From: Mesobacillus subterraneus
GTDB lineage: Bacteria > Bacillota > Bacilli > Bacillales > Cytobacillaceae
DNA: 48,666 bases
NCBI RefSeq assembly: GCF_000934845.1
Contig: NZ_JXIQ01000038.1
Span: forward strand, 1-48,666
Direction of reading: 5' to 3'
Shown: positions 42,591 to 48,666 of the stretch, piece by piece
Numbering within the stretch: position 1 is the stretch's first letter
Layout: every line of letters starts with the position of its first letter
Position numbers and translations under genes: made by a program
The notes under the pieces: model-generated
Told to the model about the DNA's origin: nothing
Database searches by the model: none
The model's input: only the letters and a program-made list of their open reading frames with translations

Positions 42591-42742
42591 CTATGTTCCC
42601 TCCGAATCTTCAATTCACTTTCTGGTTAGTTTACCTGCTTTGATTTTTTTTATGTTTTTTATTTTGTTCGATTCAGGAACCTACTTTTTTCCTTTTACAT
42701 AGGCTAAATCAGTTACAAATGGAGTTCAAGGGGAGTAGGGAA

Positions 42743-43723
42743 ATGAGATTCAATTCATTGTTTTACAAAAAAATTTTTACAGGTTTTGTATTGTTTTTCG
42801 CCCTTGTCCTGACGAGTTGCAGTCAAGATGGGGGAACGCAGCAAGGGAAAGATGCTATGTCTTCTGATAAATCCATTCGAATTGGCTATCAAAAAAATGG
42901 TCCGCTAGTTATATTAAAGTCTTTGGGCACGGTGGAAAAGGAGCTGGAGAAAAAAGGAGTAAAAGTTGAATGGAAGGAATTTCAGGCAGGACCTGCATTA
43001 ATGGAAGCTTTAAATGCGGGAAGCATCGATTTTGGAAGAACAGGGGATTCACCGCCAATATTTGCACAGGCCTCCGGTTCGCCAATTGTCTATGTTGCTG
43101 CTGGATATTCAAAATATGAGGGTAGTGGAATTCTCATTCCAAAGAATTCTCCGATTCAATCTCTGGCTGACTTAAAAGGGAAGAAGATCGGCTTTGTCAA
43201 AGGTTCAAGCTCCCATTACCTACTTGTTAAGGCATTAGAAAAAGCAGGTCTTGATTATAGCGATATCACTCCAGCCTACCTACAGCCAGGGGACGCTCGA
43301 GTCGCCTTCGAACAAGGAAGTATTGATGCCTGGGTAACGTGGGACCCATTCACTGCTGACACTCAACTAAATTCTGATGCTACATTGCTTGTGAATGGAG
43401 AAGGATTGACATCTGACCGTGATTTTTTCGTTGCGAACGCGAACTACGCGAAAAAAAATAAAGAAATCCTTGAGATTATTGTAAATCAGATCCAACATTC
43501 ATCAGAATGGGCAAATGGTCATCAGAAAGAACTTGTGACCATGATTGCCCCACTGCTGAAAATTGATGAAAAATCGATAGAAATGGCCGTCCAAAGACGA
43601 GAGTACGGAGTCGACCCCTTAACAGATGAAATCAAAAAGGAACAGCAAGCAAAGGCAGATACTTTCTATCATCTGAAAATCATCCCTAAAGAAATTCATG
43701 TAGAGGAAGCAATGATGGATTGA
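42743..43723 (+). CDS. ssuA: Aliphatic sulfonate ABC transporter substrate-binding lipoprotein
   Basis: A 326-residue SsuA-type binding protein. The signal peptide ends in LTSC with Cys26 as the lipid anchor. The mature part begins IRIGYQKNGPLVILKSLG and contains FGRTGDSPPIFAQASG, GKKIGFVKGSSSHYLL and DAWVTWDPFTA, all typical of aliphatic sulfonate binders. The ATG at 42743 is chosen because of GGGGAG; an in-frame ATG at 42719 has none. It is first in a three-gene transporter operon. No regulator site or S-box was recognised upstream (42591-42742). Confidence 0.93.
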   Translation: MRFNSLFYKKIFTGFVLFFALVLTSCSQDGGTQQGKDAMSSDKSIRIGYQKNGPLVILKSLGTVEKELEKKGVKVEWKEFQAGPALMEALNAGSIDFGRTGDSPPIFAQASGSPIVYVAAGYSKYEGSGILIPKNSPIQSLADLKGKKIGFVKGSSSHYLLVKALEKAGLDYSDITPAYLQPGDARVAFEQGSIDAWVTWDPFTADTQLNSDATLLVNGEGLTSDRDFFVANANYAKKNKEILEIIVNQIQHSSEWANGHQKELVTMIAPLLKIDEKSIEMAVQRREYGVDPLTDEIKKEQQAKADTFYHLKIIPKEIHVEEAMMD

Positions 43724-43745
43724 GTGGGTTAGGAGGAGAAATTTT

Positions 43746-44510
43746 ATGCAAGCTCGTTTTAAGGCTGGTATACGCCGGATGATTCCCTGGGCTTTACCGG
43801 TATTATTATTGGTATTATGGCAGCTGTTTTCATGGAATGGAGTCATTTCAGATAGAATATTGCCGGCCCCGAGTGACGTATTTACAGCGGCAATTGAATT
43901 GACGAGTACAGGGGAGTTGACTGATCATATCTCGATCAGCCTGGGAAGGGCAACGCTTGGATTTCTGATTGGTGGCCTTCTTGGCTTTTTCCTTGGAATC
44001 ATGAACGGAATCTTCCGTTTTTCTGATCTATTGCTTGATACGTCGATACAAATGCTAAGGAATATTCCGCACCTCGCGCTGATTCCTTTAGTGATCTTAT
44101 GGTTTGGAATAGATGAGACTTCCAAAATTTTTCTCGTCGCTCTCGGTGTTTTATTTCCGGTGTATATTAATACGTATCACGGAATTAAAAATGTGGAAGG
44201 TGATTTGATTGAAATGGGCAAAGCATATGGATTACGAGGATCCAAATTGTTTTTTTCAGTCATTTTCCCCGGAGCTTTATCCTCCATCTTAGTTGGCATC
44301 CGATTTTCACTAGGAGTGATGTGGCTCACATTGATTGTCGCAGAAACCATTTCTGCTCACTCAGGAATTGGCTATATGGCCATGAATGCAAGAGAATTTA
44401 TGCAGATGGATGTCATTGTGTTAAGCATTCTCATCTATGCTTTGTTTGGAAAATTCTCTGATATGGTTGCGAAGTATATGGAAGAAAAATGGCTTAAGTG
44501 GAAGACATAA
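43746..44510 (+). CDS. ssuC: Aliphatic sulfonate ABC transporter permease
   Basis: A 254-residue permease with six membrane helices. The segment LDTSIQMLRNIPHLALIPLVILWFG and the coupling loop EMGKAYGLRGSKLFFSVIFPGALSSIL are typical of SsuC/TauC. TTAGGAGGAG precedes the ATG, 22 bases after ssuA. It forms the membrane path for sulfonate import together with the ATPase encoded next. Confidence 0.94.
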   Translation: MQARFKAGIRRMIPWALPVLLLVLWQLFSWNGVISDRILPAPSDVFTAAIELTSTGELTDHISISLGRATLGFLIGGLLGFFLGIMNGIFRFSDLLLDTSIQMLRNIPHLALIPLVILWFGIDETSKIFLVALGVLFPVYINTYHGIKNVEGDLIEMGKAYGLRGSKLFFSVIFPGALSSILVGIRFSLGVMWLTLIVAETISAHSGIGYMAMNAREFMQMDVIVLSILIYALFGKFSDMVAKYMEEKWLKWKT

Positions 44511-44529
44511 TCAACGAGGAGGTTCGGGA

Positions 44530-45288
44530 ATGAAAAAGGATGCTCGAGTACCGCATATTCACCTCAATCAATTGAAAAAGAGTTTTGATCATACTGTTGT
44601 ATTGGATGGAATCAATTTGAAAGTAAACCAGGGTGAATTTATTGCCATTGTAGGAAAAAGCGGCTGTGGAAAAAGTACCCTTTTGCGGTTAATTGCAGGA
44701 CTGGAACATTACAACGAAGGATCGATTTCGATTAAAGACAAGGAACTTGCAGGTCTCAATACACAGGCAAGAATCATGTTTCAGGATGGACGTCTGCTTC
44801 CGTGGAAAAGAGTCCTCGAAAATGTCGGATTGGGCTTGAAAGGGGACTGGCGACAAACTGCAATCGCTGCGTTAAGAGATGTAGGGCTCGAAGGTAGAAT
44901 GCATGATTGGCCCTCAAAGCTTTCGGGAGGGCAAAAACAAAGGGTTGCACTTGCAAGAGCGCTGGTGCATAAACCGGAGATTCTGCTCCTGGATGAACCG
45001 CTAGGAGCATTGGATGCACTTACAAGACTGGAAATGCAGGAACTTATTGAATGTATATGGGAGAAAGAAAAAATCACAACCATCCTAGTAACACATGATG
45101 TAGAAGAAGCTGTTGCTCTTGCTGATCGAGTCATCCTAATTGAAGATGGAAAAATTGTCTTAAGTAAAAACATTAATCTTTCAAGACCAAGACAGAAAAC
45201 TCAGCAGGTTTTTGTTAATATTTCAGAAGAGATTTTATCTAGAATTGTCGACCCAAACGAACAGAATCTGCGTCTCATTATAAAATAG
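44530..45288 (+). CDS. ssuB: Aliphatic sulfonate ABC transporter ATPase
   Basis: A 252-residue ATPase with Walker A GKSGCGKST near residue 43, FQDGRLLPWKRVLEN at the Q-loop (typical of SsuB), signature LSGGQKQRVALARAL and Walker B LLLDEPLGALDALTR. The ATG at 44530 follows GAGGAGG; an in-frame ATG at 44437 lies inside ssuC. The B. subtilis operon also has the ssuD monooxygenase, which is not present here. Confidence 0.94.
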   Translation: MKKDARVPHIHLNQLKKSFDHTVVLDGINLKVNQGEFIAIVGKSGCGKSTLLRLIAGLEHYNEGSISIKDKELAGLNTQARIMFQDGRLLPWKRVLENVGLGLKGDWRQTAIAALRDVGLEGRMHDWPSKLSGGQKQRVALARALVHKPEILLLDEPLGALDALTRLEMQELIECIWEKEKITTILVTHDVEEAVALADRVILIEDGKIVLSKNINLSRPRQKTQQVFVNISEEILSRIVDPNEQNLRLIIK

Positions 45289-45298
45289 CAATTTAAAC

Positions 45299-45574
45299 CT
45301 ACTCGGTTTTCACGCCATATAAAATACACGCAACACCACAAAGGATCCATATCATTTTTTGAAATGAAATTCGATCAGAAAGACCAAGTAACCCTATCGC
45401 CGTGGTTGCGATAAGGATGAGAGGGCCAACAAAAGCAAGGGTGCTATTAACAATAAGAGCTTTTTCTACATCATTAAATTTTAAGATGAGTACGGCTGCG
45501 AATATTTCAAGGCTCCCCGAAAAAAATCGTAACAGAGCCATTCCGATTATTGCTTTTTCAAATAACTGTACCAT
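45299..45574 (-). CDS. yqhV: YqhV-family (DUF2619) small membrane protein
   Basis: A 91-residue protein with three hydrophobic helices. MALLRFFSGSLEIFAAVLILKFN and FVGPLILIATTAIGLLGL agree with the YqhV/DUF2619 family known from B. subtilis, of unknown function and often near sporulation genes. GGGGAGG precedes the ATG. It converges on ssuB with a gap of only ten bases and no clear terminator. The 45575-45720 interval has no recognisable gene. Confidence 0.8.
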   Translation of the reverse strand: MVQLFEKAIIGMALLRFFSGSLEIFAAVLILKFNDVEKALIVNSTLAFVGPLILIATTAIGLLGLSDRISFQKMIWILCGVACILYGVKTE

Positions 45575-45720
45575 CGTAATCCTCCCCGGAAACCTTTTAG
45601 CATTTTATTGTATGCACGGTGCCAAGAATAAAGGACAAGAAAAAAAGCATATCAGAACTTTATCTGTTATGCCTTTTCTTCTATATTGAATAGGTTTCTG
45701 CTCTCTTCGCTTCTTTGACG

Positions 45721-46311
45721 TTAAACAGCTTTTCGTAAATGTTTGAAACTTCCCTTTGAAAGAATAGTTCTTTCGAGCCTATGGCCCATCATTCCAGCTA
45801 AAACAGCTAGAATAATGTCTTTTGGAAGAGGAGCAACCATCCAGAGCCATGCCAGCTTATACGTGAATCCTTCTGGTGCTGCCGCCCATAATTTATAGGC
45901 AAAATACATCCAGTTTGTACCTACTACATAATTAATAAAAAGACCTGCGAGTGCTGCTGAGATGAAAGCTGCAAGTGAACGATTATTCTTAACAACCTTG
46001 CCTGCTACATAAGCTGTTAAAATAAACGATAGAATAAATCCGAATGTAGGGCTGATCAATGTGGAAAATCCTGCGCTGAACTGCGCAAAAACAGGAACAC
46101 CTGCTAGCCCAACCAAGGCATATACCGTCATTGAAATCGCTCCTAGCCGGCTGCCCAGGATGATTCCCGCTAAAATGGCAAAGAAGGTTTGCAAGGTAAT
46201 GGGGACACCTCCTATTACCATGAATGGTACAAGTGCGGTGATGTTCGCTCCAATCGCCATTAGACCAACAAACATGGATGCAAGTGTTAAATCAAGTGCT
46301 TTTAATTTCAA
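45721..46311 (-). CDS. bioY: Biotin transporter BioY
   Basis: A 196-residue ECF S component with six helices. The family marks are VIGGVPITLQTFFAILAGIILG near residue 33, ALVGLAGVPVFA and the INYVVGTNWMYFAYKL segment near 125. BioY binds biotin in the membrane and works alone or with the shared EcfAAT module, whose genes are not in this window. Translation begins at TTG 46311 behind AGGAGGG. A BirA-type operator overlapping the likely promoter lies upstream, so biotin repression is expected. Confidence 0.94.
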   Translation of the reverse strand: MKLKALDLTLASMFVGLMAIGANITALVPFMVIGGVPITLQTFFAILAGIILGSRLGAISMTVYALVGLAGVPVFAQFSAGFSTLISPTFGFILSFILTAYVAGKVVKNNRSLAAFISAALAGLFINYVVGTNWMYFAYKLWAAAPEGFTYKLAWLWMVAPLPKDIILAVLAGMMGHRLERTILSKGSFKHLRKAV

Positions 46312-46364
46312 CTAAAACGCCCTCCTTTTTCCTCTAAAACAAGAATAAACTTTCTTGATTATTT

Positions 46365-46394
46365 ATGTCAACTAAAAATAATATTGGTTAACAA
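46365..46394 (-). promoter_or_regulatory. BirA-type biotin operator upstream of bioY
   Basis: Read on the bioY strand: TTGTTAAC, 14 nt, GTTGACAT (46394 to 46365). These half-sites and spacing resemble Bacillus BirA boxes (TTGTTAAC-N15-GTTAACAA). The right half-site also contains TTGACA, a good -35, so repressor binding would block the promoter. Confidence 0.75.
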
Positions 46395-46507
46395 TTTTAA
46401 TATCAGCAGACGGCTGTCGTATTTCCTTGATGGTTTGGATATTGCGGCTACTCCCCATATATACAAACACGAGAAATTGTGCGACAATAATGAATTAGAG
46501 GTGAGCT

Positions 46508-47236
46508 ATGATGTCTACAATCGCAATTGTGGAAGACGACCCAACAGTATTTGAAATGCTTCAAGTTTTTCTAATTAGAGATGGATATAAAATTCAGAGG
46601 TTCTCTGATTCTACTGGAGTGATCGAGTATATTCAACAAACCCCTCCCGACTTACTTTTGCTAGACTGGATGTTACCAGGGGTCAGCGGGATTACTTTGT
46701 TGCAGGAAATTCGCAAAATTACAACTACGCTTCCTATCATTATGTTGACTGCAAAAGATGATGTCGTCGATTTAGTCATCGGCCTTGAAGGAGGCGCTGA
46801 TGATTATGTTACTAAGCCATTTAGTCCGTTCGCGCTCTTAGCACGGATAAAAGCTCATTTGCGGCGCATGGAAACTTTTGGTTCCATTACTCAGGTGGTC
46901 ACCAGCAATCAAATTCAAGACAATTTTATTGCGGGGCAAAACTATCAAATTAACCTAGACACTCGTGAGGTTGTCTTACATAATCAAATGATCGAAAGTT
47001 TAACGCCAAAAGAATTTGATATTCTTGTTTTCTTAGCAAGACATCCAAAACATGTATTTTCACGAGAACAATTAATCGAAACTATCTGGGGATATGATTA
47101 TATTGGCGATGATCGTACCGTAGATGCTCATATTAAACGGTTAAGAAGGAAAATTTCTACTCCGCCTTATTCTTGGATTCATACTGTGTGGGGATCTGGT
47201 TACAAATTTGATGGGGATATCGTCGATGAAACTTAG
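46508..47236 (+). CDS. OmpR-family two-component response regulator
   Basis: A 242-residue regulator. The receiver domain has the acidic pair at residues 10-11, phospho-acceptor Asp53 in LLLDWMLPG, Thr in MLTAKD and Lys103 in YVTKPF. The C-terminal winged helix includes LTPKEFDILVFLARHP and VDAHIKRLRRKIS. GAGGTGAGC precedes the ATG. The linker between the domains is longer than usual (about 40 residues). The kinase gene overlaps it by 11 bases. The signal is unknown. Confidence 0.95.
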   Translation: MMSTIAIVEDDPTVFEMLQVFLIRDGYKIQRFSDSTGVIEYIQQTPPDLLLLDWMLPGVSGITLLQEIRKITTTLPIIMLTAKDDVVDLVIGLEGGADDYVTKPFSPFALLARIKAHLRRMETFGSITQVVTSNQIQDNFIAGQNYQINLDTREVVLHNQMIESLTPKEFDILVFLARHPKHVFSREQLIETIWGYDYIGDDRTVDAHIKRLRRKISTPPYSWIHTVWGSGYKFDGDIVDET

Positions 47237-48599
47237 ATTTTTCCACCAGCTTTTTATCAGTCATATATTCGTATCGGGACTTTTGTTGACTCTGATCGTC
47301 GGCTCAACTTACATGCTGCTTCCGAATCTCCTATATCAATTAAAAATACAGCAGTTTGAAAAAATAGGGTCTTATTTAATTTTAAACCCAAGCCTTGTTC
47401 AGCCATCAAATGGTCGAGATGTATCATTGCACATACAATTAATCAAAAAAAATGTACCGATCCAAAACACACCTAATCCAAACGCTTCCAATATAAATCT
47501 GGGAGATTCGGATTGGGCAAAACTGAACAAGGGAGAAAAATTAGAATTTCGCCAAGACCGACAACACTTTAGCATTCCTATGACGGTTCTCATCATGCCT
47601 GTTCAACAAGATGAAGCTTTGCTTATCGCTTCCCCGTTAAACGAAATTGAAATAGCAACCAAAGAATTACAAAGTCTTTTATGGAAAGTAACTGCCATTC
47701 TCATGCTATCTGTATTTTTTATAAGCATTTTATTAGCTAGACGATTACAAAGTAGAATCTCCACCATGCGTGAAATGACCCGGATAATAGCCGATGGGGA
47801 ATTTGGCAAACAAATTCCAGTAAAAGGTCAGGATGAAATTGCGGACCTTGCCCATGATTTGAATCGAATGAGCCAAAACCTTGAAATCACTTCAAAAGAA
47901 GTCGAACGGCTTGAACTCTTACGTTCACAGCTATTTGCCGACTTATCTCATGAAATAAAAACACCGCTCACATCGATTCGTGGCTGGATTGAGGCGCTTC
48001 GGAACGGATATATACAGAATGATCAACAGCAGCGAGTTTATTTTATGATTGAAAATGAAACCTTACGATTGATCCGAATGGTACAGACCACTATGGATCT
48101 GGAACGATTGCGCAGCGGTCAAGCACCACTCCAATATAAAACCATTGATTTATGCAAGATGGTGGAACAAGTTACAGATCAAATGCGTATATTGGCTGAT
48201 GAGCAGGAGCTTCAGCTTACCAACGAATGTTCTGGTAGCCATCATAACCTCACGATAATGGGAGATGAGGACCGTCTCCGGCAAGTACTGATAAACCTTT
48301 TAAAGAACGCATTGCAATTCACTTCTTCAGGCCTTATAAAAATAAGCTGTTCTGCCGATGCGGATGAAGTTCGGATTGAAGTGGAAGATACCGGAATAGG
48401 AATGACGCCCGAGGAGCAGAAGCTCATTTTCGACAGATTTTACAAAGTTGATCCATCTCGTTCCTTGCAAAGAGGGGAGATGGGATTAGGACTATCTTTG
48501 GTCAAAGCCATCGTCGAAGCTCATAACGGAAAGATTGAATTAACCAGTATAGTTCAGCAAGGATCGATATTTCGTGTGATACTTCCGCGACTTCAGTAA
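47226..48599 (+). CDS. Membrane sensor histidine kinase
   Basis: A 457-residue kinase. Helix 1 is at about residues 8-30 and helix 2 at about 155-172, enclosing a short external region of about 115 residues. A HAMP domain follows, then the HisKA box FADLSHEIKTPLTSIRGW with His242, the N box NLLKNALQ, DTGIGM and GLGLSLVKAI. It should phosphorylate the preceding regulator. The ATG at 47226 follows GGGGAT; an earlier in-frame ATG (47211) is less well placed. The last 67 bases of the window hold only a weak imperfect hairpin. Confidence 0.93.
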   Translation: MKLRFFHQLFISHIFVSGLLLTLIVGSTYMLLPNLLYQLKIQQFEKIGSYLILNPSLVQPSNGRDVSLHIQLIKKNVPIQNTPNPNASNINLGDSDWAKLNKGEKLEFRQDRQHFSIPMTVLIMPVQQDEALLIASPLNEIEIATKELQSLLWKVTAILMLSVFFISILLARRLQSRISTMREMTRIIADGEFGKQIPVKGQDEIADLAHDLNRMSQNLEITSKEVERLELLRSQLFADLSHEIKTPLTSIRGWIEALRNGYIQNDQQQRVYFMIENETLRLIRMVQTTMDLERLRSGQAPLQYKTIDLCKMVEQVTDQMRILADEQELQLTNECSGSHHNLTIMGDEDRLRQVLINLLKNALQFTSSGLIKISCSADADEVRIEVEDTGIGMTPEEQKLIFDRFYKVDPSRSLQRGEMGLGLSLVKAIVEAHNGKIELTSIVQQGSIFRVILPRLQ

Positions 48600-48666
48600 G
48601 AAACTCGCCACCACTAGCAGTGACGAGCATGTATAATGGATTACAATTTATCTAATTCTGTTTGAA

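Noticed and set aside
48603-48629. A terminator after the histidine kinase gene
   Set aside because: The stem is broken into two 4-bp pieces and no T tract follows. The window ends before anything stronger can be seen.

Overview
The window looks like chromosomal DNA of a spore-forming Bacillaceae bacterium of the broad Bacillus/Mesobacillus/Cytobacillus type. The evidence is moderate to low GC content, strong AGGAGG-type ribosome sites, GTG and TTG starts, a germination cortex hydrolase (CwlJ), a qoxABCD quinol oxidase, a CspC nearly identical to the B. subtilis protein as I remember it, a B. subtilis YrhG/YrhE/YrhD-like formate module, YqhV and YIEGIA-family proteins. No tRNA, rRNA, prophage or plasmid genes were seen.

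Region 1 (1-3.2 kb). The window opens inside a type I-C-like CRISPR array of 27 repeats (the first cut by the window edge) and 26 spacers, read on the + strand and ending in a degenerate repeat at 1703-1734. The leader and any cas genes would lie upstream, outside the window. Next come a 79-residue Cys-rich protein and a decayed IS200/IS605-type transposase relic that runs into the 3' end of cwlJ.

Region 2 (3.5-19 kb). A long + strand locus encodes an SDR dehydrogenase, a ketopantoate-reductase-like enzyme, a GntR/FCD regulator, a complete dipeptide/oligopeptide-type ABC importer (two ATPases, two permeases, lipoprotein) and six hydrolases of unrelated folds: AstE/aspartoacylase-like, amidase, M20, creatininase-like, DUF885 and an atypical M28 protein. 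It reads as a dedicated import-and-dismantle pathway for an unknown amide- or peptide-like compound, controlled by its own GntR protein. This is the best candidate in the window for an undescribed system.

Region 3 (19-25.2 kb). Mostly - strand: a membrane diguanylate cyclase whose last codons lie inside the shared terminator, a UMF1-type MFS protein, a nucleotide pyrophosphatase-like phosphodiesterase and two small unknown proteins, plus a + strand RimJ/RimL-type acetyltransferase.

Region 4 (25.2-32.7 kb). A formate module: FNT channel, cysteine-type molybdenum formate dehydrogenase, DUF1641 protein, two very small accessory-looking proteins and FdhD. A 34-residue ORF, a TraB-family membrane protein and a small membrane protein follow.

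Region 5 (32.7-37 kb). qoxABCD on the - strand, preceded by a near-perfect FNR/CRP-type palindrome and two ResD-like heptamers, which suggests oxygen-responsive control.

Region 6 (37-48.6 kb). An SDR, a truncated DUF421 relic, cspC, a YIEGIA membrane protein with its small partner, a YitT-family protein, an MFS exporter, a DUF3231 protein, ssuACB-like sulfonate importer genes without a monooxygenase, YqhV, BioY with a BirA-type operator, and an OmpR-family two-component pair at the right edge.
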